From positions 1 to 64,000 of the forward strand of contig CANNAC010000001.1 in NCBI GenBank assembly GCA_947502495.1: a DNA stretch of 64,000 nt. Reading direction: 5' to 3'. Below are positions 35,231-43,798 of this stretch, piece after piece; position 1 is the first letter of the stretch; each line of letters starts with the position of its first letter. This DNA comes from an uncultured Flavobacteriaceae bacterium. Its GTDB lineage: Bacteria; Bacteroidota; Bacteroidia; Flavobacteriales; Flavobacteriaceae. The position numbers and the translations under genes are program-made. The notes beneath the pieces are model-generated. The model worked only from the letters and a program-made list of their open reading frames with translations, was not told where the DNA came from and made no database searches.

Positions 35231-36004
35231 ATGAATTCTAGAGAAAATCAACTAAAAGCCTTTGATAGATTGTTAACCATTATGGACGAATTGCGTGAGC
35301 AATGTCCGTGGGATAAGAAACAAACCATGGAAACGCTTCGCCATTTAACCATAGAAGAAACGTATGAGCTTGGCGATGCTATTTTAGATAAAGACCTAGA
35401 AGAAGTAAAAAAAGAACTTGGTGATGTATTGCTGCATATTGTTTTTTATGCAAAAATTGGTAGCGAAACAAAAGACTTCGATATCGCAGATGTATGTAAT
35501 AGTATTTGTGATAAGTTGGTGCATAGACATCCACATATTTATAGCGATGTTGTAGTAGAAAATGAAGAAGATGTAAAACGCAATTGGGAAAACTTAAAGC
35601 TTAAAGAAGGGAAAAATAGCGTGCTTGAGGGTGTTCCAAAAAGTTTACCTGCTTTAGTAAAAGCAAATAGGATTCAAGATAAAGTTGCTGGTGTTGGTTT
35701 TGATTGGGAAAAACCAGAACAAGTTTGGGAAAAAGTAGAAGAGGAGCTTAAAGAATTTCAAGAGGAAGTAAAGGCGGAAGACCAGGAGGCGATGGAAAGC
35801 GAATTTGGAGATGTTTTATTTTCTATGATAAATTATGCTAGATTTTTAAATATCAATCCAGAGAACGCATTAGAGCGTACCAATAAAAAGTTTATTAAGC
35901 GTTTTCAATATTTGGAAGAAAAAGCGAAGGCATTAAATAAAAACCTAAAAGATATGACGCTTGCCGAAATGGATGTTTTTTGGGAAGAAGCAAAAAAAAT
36001 GTAA
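35231..36004 (+). CDS. mazG: Nucleoside triphosphate pyrophosphohydrolase
   Basis: 257 residues with two MazG domains in tandem, as in E. coli MazG. The first has CPWDKKQTMETL, EETYELGDAI and the metal-binding KKELGDVLLHI. The second has EELKEFQEEV and EFGDVLFSMINYARF. It hydrolyses NTPs to NMP and PPi, and in E. coli limits (p)ppGpp effects. It has its own transcription unit after the 35174-35205 terminator. Confidence 0.95.
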   Translation: MNSRENQLKAFDRLLTIMDELREQCPWDKKQTMETLRHLTIEETYELGDAILDKDLEEVKKELGDVLLHIVFYAKIGSETKDFDIADVCNSICDKLVHRHPHIYSDVVVENEEDVKRNWENLKLKEGKNSVLEGVPKSLPALVKANRIQDKVAGVGFDWEKPEQVWEKVEEELKEFQEEVKAEDQEAMESEFGDVLFSMINYARFLNINPENALERTNKKFIKRFQYLEEKAKALNKNLKDMTLAEMDVFWEEAKKM

Positions 36005-36115
36005 TTATTTTAAATTTTCGTAATCCAAAATTAATGTTTCACCGTATATACTATTAAATGGCACTACTTTCATGAGTAGATTAATAGCAGAATCAAATTC
36101 TTTTAAAGTGTCATC
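36005..36115 (-). pseudogene. Possible C-terminal gene remnant
   Basis: On the minus strand a 36-codon open stretch without a proper start ends at a TAA (36005-36007), directly abutting the mazG stop. It reads DTLKEFDSAINLLMKVVPFN then SIYGETLILDYENLK. The composition looks protein-like, and an in-frame TAA lies just upstream at 36116-36118. It could be the tail of a decayed gene or chance. The rest of the gap, 36116-36237, holds only the inverted repeat at 36173-36215. Confidence 0.25.
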
Positions 36116-36172
36116 TTAATATTTTTAGTTATTTTTTATTTCAAAAATAACTGTTTAGTTAGTTTAGTTAGG

Positions 36173-36215
36173 GACTAATCCTATTTGAATTTTTAAATTC
36201 AAATAGGATTTAGTC
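36173..36215. repeat. Long inverted repeat between convergent genes
   Basis: A 19-base arm (36173-36191) pairs with 36196-36215 with one bulged base and a four-base loop. On the plus strand TTTTAT follows, so it may weakly terminate mazG; on the minus strand no T-run follows. Confidence 0.7.
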
Positions 36216-36237
36216 TTTTATATAACTAGTTTATTAA

Positions 36238-38160
36238 CTAATAAAGCTCTTTAATTTTGCTCAGTTTTGTTTTCCAAACGACTAAAGTTTCTTTATGCTT
36301 TTTAATGTTATTATGGACTTCTTTAACCAAAGGATTATCGTCTTTTACGTGTTTAAAGAATAGTAAATTGTTTTCTAATTGGTTGATTTCACTTTTTACT
36401 TCATCAATTTTCTTTCGTATGTACGTGCGTTCATTATCTAAGAATCTACTGTCTTTAGCATTACTTAAGTTTTCTAATTTGTTTTCAAACTTTAGCATTT
36501 CGGCTTCTTCTTTGTCCATTTTAAGACCATCAAATAAAGCATCTAAAACTTTGCTGAATTTGCCTTCTATATAACGTTTGTTTTGTGGTACGGTACCTAA
36601 AGCTTTCCATTGTGCAATATGCTCTTTTATTAGCTTTAAATCTTTTTCATTGTCCCCACTCATTTCCAGTGTTTTCATGGTGTCTAACAATTCTTTCTTT
36701 TTGTTATAAACCTCAAACTCTTCTTTGTTTTCAGCATCTTGCACCGCATGGAACTTACCAAAATAATGGTTACAAGCACTTTTAAACTGTTTCCAAATTT
36801 TGTCACTATCTCTTCTTGGTACATGACCAATATTTTTCCACTCGTTTTGAATTTTCTTCATTAGTGGTGTAGTAGCTTCAAAATCTTCACTATCCTTATT
36901 TTCTTCAGCAATTTTAATTAGAGCTAATTTTTTATCCAGATTGGTATGTTGTTCTTTCTTTAAGTCTTTATAAAAAGAATTTTTCTTTCGGTTAAAGTCT
37001 CTAACTACATCTTTGAATTTAGTCCAAGTAGCTTCGTTTACTTTTACAGGAACTTTTCCTGCGCTAAAAAACTCTTTACGTAGCGCTTCAATTTCTTTGA
37101 TCTTATTTTGCCAAGCACTATGTGATTTTACGGGTTGCTTAGAAACCGCTTCAATTTTAGAAATTATAGCGTGTTTTGTTTCTAGGTTTAATTCGTAAAT
37201 CTTATCTAAGTCTTTAAAATAATCTTGACGTTTGTCATGAATAATTTTAGTGGCAGCTTTAAATCTATTCCAGATTTCATCTCTGTTTTCTTTAGCAACA
37301 GGTCCAAGATCTTCTTTCCAAAGTTTATGTAAAACTTGTAGTTCTCTAAAAGAACGATTTAGATTATCATCTTGTGCAAGCTCTTCGGCTCTTTCAATTA
37401 TTTTTTGCTTTTGATCTAGATTGTGTTTAAAATCTAAGTCGCGTAAATCTCTATTTAAATGTAGAAAGTCATAGAAGATTTCAACGTGATGATGGTATGT
37501 ATTCCAAGCATTATTGTATTTATCTCTTGGTATTGCTCCAGCATTTCTCCATTGTTCTTGTAAATCTTTGAAATGCTTGTAGGTGGTGTTAATGTTTTCT
37601 TCTACATTAATTAGACCTTTTATTTCTTCAATAATACGTAAACGTTCGTCTAGATTATCTTTGTGACTTTTTTCTATGCTTTTGTAATGGGCATTTAATT
37701 TATCACGGTAAACAAAATACGTTTCTTTAAATTGTTTGTGTAACGGACTAGAGTAATGAAAATCTATCTCGTTTCCACCTTCGTTAATAAACTCTTCCTT
37801 TTTCTCTTCTAAAAGCGTATTGAATTTTGCTTTAAATTCTGCTCTTATTTCTTCTACATGACTTTTAATGGCTTGCGTTTTTTGGTTTGCTACCAATTTT
37901 TCAAGCTCTGCAACTAAGTCTTCCAACTCCATTGCGTGATAGTCTTTTACTTCTATTTCATGCCTCTCTTTTGTGTCTTCGTCCTCCGCATCTTCTGCAT
38001 TAACAGCTTCAATTTCATTTAGAACTTCATCCTGGTTTTCTAGGTTGTCCTGATTTTCTGTTTGTTCAGTTACTTGGTTTTCTTCTGTTGTAGTCGAATT
38101 TTCTGTAGACTGATTCTCTAATTTTCCGTCTGCTTGCAGCAGGTTATCTTTCTCTGACAT
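36238..38160 (-). CDS. DUF349 repeat protein
   Basis: 640 residues, no signal peptide. The first 65 residues are Glu/Asn/Gln-rich and disordered. From about 70 onward there are serial helical DUF349 repeats, each with a W..F-type core (LQEQWRNAGAIPRDKYNNAW, WKEDLGPVAKENRDEIWNRF, FFSAGKVPVKVNEATWTKF, WKNIGHVPRRDSDKIWKQF, WKALGTVPQNKRYIEGKF). The C-terminal 100 residues are a coiled coil. The function in Bacteroidota is unknown. It lies alone between mazG and aroE. Confidence 0.88.
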   Translation of the reverse strand: MSEKDNLLQADGKLENQSTENSTTTEENQVTEQTENQDNLENQDEVLNEIEAVNAEDAEDEDTKERHEIEVKDYHAMELEDLVAELEKLVANQKTQAIKSHVEEIRAEFKAKFNTLLEEKKEEFINEGGNEIDFHYSSPLHKQFKETYFVYRDKLNAHYKSIEKSHKDNLDERLRIIEEIKGLINVEENINTTYKHFKDLQEQWRNAGAIPRDKYNNAWNTYHHHVEIFYDFLHLNRDLRDLDFKHNLDQKQKIIERAEELAQDDNLNRSFRELQVLHKLWKEDLGPVAKENRDEIWNRFKAATKIIHDKRQDYFKDLDKIYELNLETKHAIISKIEAVSKQPVKSHSAWQNKIKEIEALRKEFFSAGKVPVKVNEATWTKFKDVVRDFNRKKNSFYKDLKKEQHTNLDKKLALIKIAEENKDSEDFEATTPLMKKIQNEWKNIGHVPRRDSDKIWKQFKSACNHYFGKFHAVQDAENKEEFEVYNKKKELLDTMKTLEMSGDNEKDLKLIKEHIAQWKALGTVPQNKRYIEGKFSKVLDALFDGLKMDKEEAEMLKFENKLENLSNAKDSRFLDNERTYIRKKIDEVKSEINQLENNLLFFKHVKDDNPLVKEVHNNIKKHKETLVVWKTKLSKIKELY

Positions 38161-38275
38161 TATAAAAATGATTGGTTCGTAAAAGTACTATAGGGTTAAA
38201 GATACTAAACAAGGCTTGTATTTTCAAAAAAGTGACTAGTATTAACAAAATGAATTTCGGGTTTACCAGTATTTA

Positions 38276-39010
38276 TTACTTGTTCCAGATTTTCCAAGAT
38301 TTCTCTGCTTGTAATTGTAGCATTTTGTAGCCATTAATTATGGTCGCATTTTTTTGCTTTCCATAATTTAGAAATGTGGATTCTTCCGGATTGTAAATAA
38401 GATCAAAAAGCAGATGTTTATCTGTAATTGCAGCATATGGAATATTAGGACAAGCTTTTATGTCTGGAAATGTACCTAATGGTGTGCAGTTGACAATTAT
38501 GGTATTGGTTTTTATGATTTCCTCTGTTAACTGTTGGTAAGAAATTTGATTTTCTTTGGTTGCGTTTCTAGAAACATAGGTATACGCAATGTTGAGCTTT
38601 TGTAATGCATAGGCGATGGCCTTGCTTGCGCCTCCAGTTCCTAAAATTAATGCAGAAGTATGCTGTGGTTTTAAATGCGGAAGTATTGCATTTTTAAATC
38701 CGTAGTAATCGGTGTTATATCCTTTTAATTTTCCTTTTTTGGTGAATTTGATAGTGTTTATAGCACCAATTTTTTTTGCATTTTTATCTAACTTGTCTAC
38801 ATACGGAATAATCACTTCCTTATAAGGTATCGTAATATTAAAGCCTTTAATTTGAGTGTCTTCTAAAAGTGTTGGAAAGTCGCTGATACTTTCTAAATCA
38901 AAGTTTTGATACGAAGCATCTGCAATTTCTTCCGCTTTAAACTTTGCAGCAAAATAAGATTGCGAGAATGAGTAATCTATGTTTTTTCCTATTAATCCGA
39001 ATTTACGCAT
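38276..39010 (-). CDS. aroE: Shikimate dehydrogenase
   Basis: 244 residues from the ATG at 39010 (MRKFGLIGKNIDYSFSQSYF), the standard AroE start; an ATG at 39034 would add eight residues. It reduces 3-dehydroshikimate with NADPH in the chorismate pathway. NITIPYKE carries the catalytic Lys, GYNTDYYGF the substrate Asp, and LILGTGGASKAIAYAL the NADP-binding loop. The start overlaps the end of the DUF368 gene by eight bases, so the genes are coupled. Confidence 0.95.
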   Translation of the reverse strand: MRKFGLIGKNIDYSFSQSYFAAKFKAEEIADASYQNFDLESISDFPTLLEDTQIKGFNITIPYKEVIIPYVDKLDKNAKKIGAINTIKFTKKGKLKGYNTDYYGFKNAILPHLKPQHTSALILGTGGASKAIAYALQKLNIAYTYVSRNATKENQISYQQLTEEIIKTNTIIVNCTPLGTFPDIKACPNIPYAAITDKHLLFDLIYNPEESTFLNYGKQKNATIINGYKMLQLQAEKSWKIWNK

Positions 39011-40022
39011 TTGTTTTTTTTGTTTTTCGTCCATAAAATTCTAAAGCCAAAACTACAGCAACACCAATAATGGTATATAGAATAGCAAGGTACGTTTCGG
39101 TATTAAGTTCAGGTATAAAGCGTTTGTAGTTTTCTATAATTTTTCTTCCTGCAGAGTCTATTAAAAATCCGCCGTCTTCATTTAGTTTGTAAACCGTTTT
39201 CTTAAAAGGCCAAACCACACCTAAAGAACCAACTATAAAACCAATTATAGATGCTATGGTAATGCTTTTATAATTTTTTAAAATATAGCTTAATACGTGG
39301 GAAAAGGTTACTAATCCTGCAAAAGAGCCAAGTGTGAAGACGATAAGTACTTTTATCATTCTTAATCGTTCTGCATTTTTTATAAACGAAAAATCGCCTT
39401 TAATCATATCGGCAAAACTGTCATACAATGCATTTACCGAATCTACTAAAAGGAGCACATAATTACCAAGAAGAATTAAAATAAAAGAACCTGAAAAACC
39501 AGGAAGTGTCATACCCGAAACACTAATAATACCACAAAAGAATACAAACCAAAGGTTATCATTTTCTTTGGCAGGATCTAAAAAACTAATACTTATACCA
39601 ATTGCAATACCAATAAAAAGGGCGAGATAGGTTTTGTAATTCCAATCTTTAAAATCTTTACTAATGTAATATATGGAACCTATAATCATTCCGAAGAAAA
39701 CGCTCCAAACATAAAGTTCAAAGTGTATTATTAAATAATCTAATATTTTGGAAACGCTAAAATAACTTATAATCATTCCGAAGAATAATAAGCTTAAAAA
39801 ACGACCATTAATGTAGGTAAAGAAGCTTTTAAATCTTCCGTTAATTAGAAGTTTTAACGCTTTACCATTTATTTTTTGAAGGGAATAGATAAACTCTTCA
39901 TAAAAACCAGCAACAAAGGCAACGACACCACCAGAAACACCAGGAACTTTGTTAGCAGCACCCATTCCTAATCCTTTTAAGACTAGGAACATTTTGTCTG
40001 TAAATGTTCTGGTTCGTTCCAT
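39003..40022 (-). CDS. DUF368 (PopT-like) membrane protein, copy 2
   Basis: 339 residues with about eight to ten membrane segments. The DUF368 hallmark is KGLGMGAANKVPGVSGGVVAF near the start, with a matching inverted motif MTLPGFSGSFILILLGNY in the middle. DUF368 proteins have been reported as translocases that recycle undecaprenyl phosphate across the inner membrane. It starts immediately at the stop of the other copy, and its PGVSGG motif has AAN in place of the usual AAD. An insertion of about 40 residues before the last helix is charged. Confidence 0.88.
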   Translation of the reverse strand: MERTRTFTDKMFLVLKGLGMGAANKVPGVSGGVVAFVAGFYEEFIYSLQKINGKALKLLINGRFKSFFTYINGRFLSLLFFGMIISYFSVSKILDYLIIHFELYVWSVFFGMIIGSIYYISKDFKDWNYKTYLALFIGIAIGISISFLDPAKENDNLWFVFFCGIISVSGMTLPGFSGSFILILLGNYVLLLVDSVNALYDSFADMIKGDFSFIKNAERLRMIKVLIVFTLGSFAGLVTFSHVLSYILKNYKSITIASIIGFIVGSLGVVWPFKKTVYKLNEDGGFLIDSAGRKIIENYKRFIPELNTETYLAILYTIIGVAVVLALEFYGRKTKKTNA

Positions 40023-41030
40023 TTATTTTACTTTGTTTCCTATTTTTTCTAGAATAAAAATGGTTAAAAATCCTGCTACCATCAATGCAATTGCGGTTAA
40101 TACCTGTGCATCTATTTGATTTAATTCGGAATAATGGGAAGGCGAAATACTTTTCTCCATAATGGTTTTATAACTTTCAAAATCCTGAATGGTTTTTTGG
40201 TAAACCGAAAGCGTTCCTAAATCACTAACACTGGTAAACGAAACAACTTCTCTCGTGGTATCGCTCATTACCGAAATCGTTTCTTTCCATGGCCAAATCT
40301 TATTTAAGGAGCCAAAAATAAAACCGGTAAGCACTGCTAATGTGATATTGTGATAATGTTTGAATAACCATTTTAAAACGCGCGAAAAGCTTAGTAAACC
40401 TACAATGGCTCCTAATGCGAAGATGGCTATTTTTTTTATGTCAAAGCTATCAATTGCAACACTTAATGTTTTATATGTACCAAGAATTACTAAGATAAAG
40501 GATCCAGAAATACCTGGTAAAATCATTGCACAAATAGCGATGGCACCTGCAAAAAATAAAAAGAAAGGATTATCATTACTTGCCATTGAAGGCAAGGATG
40601 TAATATAATATGCTAGAATAGCACCTGCAATCACGGCTATAATTGTTGCTATATTCCATTTGGTGATTTGCTTGCCAATAAAAAGAATACTTGCTACAAT
40701 TAACCCGAAAAAGAAGGACCAAATTAAAATAGGATGTTGCTCAATAAGGTATTTGGCAAGCTTCATAAAAGAAGCAAAACTAATTCCCATTCCTATTAAG
40801 AGTGCCAATAAGAAATTTCCATTTACCTTCGTCCAAAAGGCTTGGATTCCGTCGGTTTTTAATATTTTTAAAGTGGTTAAATTTACGTTACTAATCGTAT
40901 TAATAAGTTCTTCGTAAATACCAGAAATAAAAGCGATTGTTCCTCCAGAAACTCCAGGAACAGCATCTGCTGCTCCCATTGCCATTCCTTTAAAAGATAT
41001 GATTAGGTAATCTATAAAACGTCTTTGCAT
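40023..41030 (-). CDS. DUF368 (PopT-like) membrane protein, copy 1
   Basis: 335 residues. The hallmark is KGMAMGAADAVPGVSGGTIAF, repeated in the middle as MILPGISGSFILVILGTY. There are about eight to ten membrane segments and a soluble insert at about 255-305. As for its neighbour, the likely role is return of undecaprenyl phosphate to the cytoplasmic face for peptidoglycan and O-antigen synthesis. The two copies are clearly paralogous, with matching length and layout, and share one transcript with aroE. Confidence 0.9.
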   Translation of the reverse strand: MQRRFIDYLIISFKGMAMGAADAVPGVSGGTIAFISGIYEELINTISNVNLTTLKILKTDGIQAFWTKVNGNFLLALLIGMGISFASFMKLAKYLIEQHPILIWSFFFGLIVASILFIGKQITKWNIATIIAVIAGAILAYYITSLPSMASNDNPFFLFFAGAIAICAMILPGISGSFILVILGTYKTLSVAIDSFDIKKIAIFALGAIVGLLSFSRVLKWLFKHYHNITLAVLTGFIFGSLNKIWPWKETISVMSDTTREVVSFTSVSDLGTLSVYQKTIQDFESYKTIMEKSISPSHYSELNQIDAQVLTAIALMVAGFLTIFILEKIGNKVK

Positions 41031-41085
41031 ACTTTGGTTAAATTGGTAGAAATCAAAGGTAATATTTTTAGCAAGACATTTTGCG

Positions 41086-42471
41086 TTATTTTATTTTTAG
41101 TAACTTTTTAACCATTGGTTTATCGAAAACAACAGGGAAAAGTTCTTCAATAATAAATACGTATTCCGGATTTGTACGAACTGCATTTTTTAAGTGAAAG
41201 GATCCTTTTTCCGTTTCGTGTTGCAAGAAGTATAAACCACCAAGTCTGTATTCTAATTCTGCATTTTCTGGGTGAAATTCTGCGGCTTGTAAAAAGTTGT
41301 ATATAGCAGCTTCCGATTCGCCAAGTTGTAAAAGAATGTCTCCACGAGCAATCCAAGTATCTATTTCGTAATTACCTAATTCTAAAGCTTTCTTATAACC
41401 ACGTTCTGCTTCTTCTAAAAAGTTTAAACGGTTGTTTATTTGTGCGTAAAGTTTCCAGTAAACCACATTTTCGGTATCTATATTAATCGCTTTATTGATA
41501 TAATACAGGGCTTTGTTGTAGTTTTTCTTTTTGTTATAAAACTTAGTAATAGCAATCCAACCTTTATCTAATAAAGGATCTTCATGTACTGTTTTATAAA
41601 AATACTGAACGGCTAAATCGTCCTTTCCTAATTTTTCATAGCATTGTGCAATTCGCAATAAAGCAAAAGAAGTAGGGTCTTCTAGTTGTAAAGTCAATGT
41701 GTAGCTTTCAATAGCTTCTTCATGTCTTTTTAATTTTTCTAGAACTTTTCCTTTTTCTAAATATGCACCAACAAAAGTATCGTCAGAAATGATTGCAAAA
41801 TCATAAGCGGCAAGTGCTTTTGTGTAATCTTTAATGGTATAATATTGTTTTCCTAGTTGATGCCAAGCAACTTCACAATATGGATTGGTATTTAAATATT
41901 CGTTTAAATATACTATTGCTTCTTCATTCTGATCTAAAAAATCAAAACAATAAATCATATTATATAATGCGGAATAATCTTCAAGATCTTGTTCTAAACA
42001 TTTCATGAAGTTTTGTTTCGCTTCCTCAAATTTATCTAAAAACAGGTATTCCATACCAATTAAAGAGTATAAATCTGTGGTGTCTTCAGCAAACTCTAAT
42101 GCACTTATTAATACATCCACTGCTTTTGCGTGATTGTCTTGTTTAGAAAATATGTTTGCTTTCTGAATATAAATTTCTTCATTTTGAGGTTCTAGGTTGT
42201 GAAGCTCATTTAAGAGCTTATCAGCTTTAGATAGTTCGTCTTCAAAAATATAAACCTCTACTTTAAACAATCTTAAATTTACAGAAGTAGGATGCTGCTC
42301 TAAACCTAATTTAATGGCTTTTTTAGCTAATGCAACCTTTCCTTGATTTAGGTAGTGATGTATAATGTTCTCGAACTCCTCTGAATCGAAAAACAACACG
42401 TTGTTTGTTTTTAACATCGATTCAAATTTTGTAAGCGGTAAATTGTTGTTGTCGTTATGACTAAACTCCAT
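41086..42471 (-). CDS. Tetratricopeptide repeat protein
   Basis: 461 residues from the ATG at 42471. About eleven TPR units run from residue 30 to the end, with the W..LG..Y...A..P pattern (AWHQLGKQYYTIKDYTKALA, ALYYINKAINIDTENVVYWK, ELEYRLGGLYFLQHETEKGS). There is no signal peptide or membrane segment, so it is a cytoplasmic scaffold. Partners cannot be told. It is 56 bases upstream of the DUF368 genes. Confidence 0.92.
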   Translation of the reverse strand: MEFSHNDNNNLPLTKFESMLKTNNVLFFDSEEFENIIHHYLNQGKVALAKKAIKLGLEQHPTSVNLRLFKVEVYIFEDELSKADKLLNELHNLEPQNEEIYIQKANIFSKQDNHAKAVDVLISALEFAEDTTDLYSLIGMEYLFLDKFEEAKQNFMKCLEQDLEDYSALYNMIYCFDFLDQNEEAIVYLNEYLNTNPYCEVAWHQLGKQYYTIKDYTKALAAYDFAIISDDTFVGAYLEKGKVLEKLKRHEEAIESYTLTLQLEDPTSFALLRIAQCYEKLGKDDLAVQYFYKTVHEDPLLDKGWIAITKFYNKKKNYNKALYYINKAINIDTENVVYWKLYAQINNRLNFLEEAERGYKKALELGNYEIDTWIARGDILLQLGESEAAIYNFLQAAEFHPENAELEYRLGGLYFLQHETEKGSFHLKNAVRTNPEYVFIIEELFPVVFDKPMVKKLLKIK

Positions 42472-42611
42472 AGGCAATAGGTATCGTTCTACTATAATAA
42501 ATGTACTATTCTAAACAGCTAATACGGTAAAAAGCATTAAATCTTTTTAACAAAGTAATGAACAGCACTAATTTTAGTGTTTATTACTGATTTTCAGTCA
42601 TTTTTAAGGGG

Positions 42612-43742
42612 TTAATCGGCTTGTATGCTATTCAAAATAGCAATAATAATGCCACAACCTTCCATGATTTCCTGATTAGAAATGGTTAATGGTGGCGTAA
42701 TTCGGATTGCTTTTTGCTCGAAAAGCAACCAAAAAAGAATTAAACCGGCATCTTGAGAACGCAAAATAACTTGGTTTGTTATTTCTGCGGAAGGTGTTAG
42801 TGCAGCTAGCATTAATCCTTTTCCTCTAATTTCGGTAATTAAAGGATGCACTAAATGTTTTCTAATAAGTGCTTCTTTTTCTAGCGCTTGTGCGATTAAA
42901 TCACTTTCTGTGACTTCTTTTAATGTTGCTAAAGCAGCAGCGGCAATTACTGGGTGCCCACCAAAAGTAGTGATGTGACCAAATTTTGGGTTGTCTTGTA
43001 ATAGCTCCATAAGTGCTGTGGAAGCAGTAAAAGCACCAATTGGCATACCGCCACCAAGACCTTTTCCTGTAACTAAAATATCTGGAGTACAGTTGTAATT
43101 TTGAAAGCCGAAGAGTTTTCCTGTACGACCAATTCCTGGTTGTATTTCGTCTAAAATGAAAAGCGCACCAACTTCTTTACAACGGGCTTCTACCTTTTGT
43201 AAATAGTTATTTGTTGGTTCTATAAAGCCAGCGCCACCTTGAATGGTTTCTAAAATAACACAAGCTGTTTTTGTTGTGATTAATTGTAAATCTGCGACCT
43301 TATTAAAAGTAATAAAGGAAACATCTGGAAGTAATGGACGGAAAGCTTGTTTGCGTTCCTCAAAACCCATGACACTCATAGATCCCATCGTATTACCGTG
43401 ATATGCTTTTTTTGCAGAAATAATTTGACTTCTTCCTGTTGCTCTTTTGGCTAGTTTTAAAGCACCTTCAATAGCTTCTGTTCCAGAATTGGTTAAGTAT
43501 GTTTTTTCTAAAGATTTAGGGAGATGCTTTGCGATTAGTTTGGTGAGTTCTACGGCTGGTTTTTGAATGTATTCCCCATAAACCATTACGTGCAAATAGC
43601 TGTCTATTTGTTCTTTAAGTGCTGCAATTACTTTTGGGTGTTTATGCCCGAGTGTGCATGCTGAAACTCCTGCAACAAAATCTAAATAGGCTTTATTATT
43701 GGTGTCGTAAATGTAAGATCCTTCTGCATGAGAAATTTCCAT
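42612..43742 (-). CDS. Class III (acetylornithine-type) aminotransferase
   Basis: 376 residues from the first ATG (43742). It is a PLP-dependent fold-type I enzyme: NSGTEAIEGALKLAKRATGR, AYHGNTMGSMSVMGF, FILDEIQPGIGRTGK, and the PLP Lys in ILVTGKGLGGGMPIGAF. The closest class is acetylornithine/4-aminobutyrate aminotransferase; the substrate is not certain. Homology seems to start earlier: the frame extends upstream through KKDFLTYQAQTSPHPLA to an ATA at 43796, two bases after the stop of the OstA-like gene. The true start may be that ATA, giving 394 residues. Confidence 0.9.
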   Translation of the reverse strand: MEISHAEGSYIYDTNNKAYLDFVAGVSACTLGHKHPKVIAALKEQIDSYLHVMVYGEYIQKPAVELTKLIAKHLPKSLEKTYLTNSGTEAIEGALKLAKRATGRSQIISAKKAYHGNTMGSMSVMGFEERKQAFRPLLPDVSFITFNKVADLQLITTKTACVILETIQGGAGFIEPTNNYLQKVEARCKEVGALFILDEIQPGIGRTGKLFGFQNYNCTPDILVTGKGLGGGMPIGAFTASTALMELLQDNPKFGHITTFGGHPVIAAAALATLKEVTESDLIAQALEKEALIRKHLVHPLITEIRGKGLMLAALTPSAEITNQVILRSQDAGLILFWLLFEQKAIRITPPLTISNQEIMEGCGIIIAILNSIQAD

Positions 43743-43798
43743 TGCTAAAGGGTGCGGCGAAGTTTGCGCTTGATATGTTAAGAAATCTTTTTTTATGA

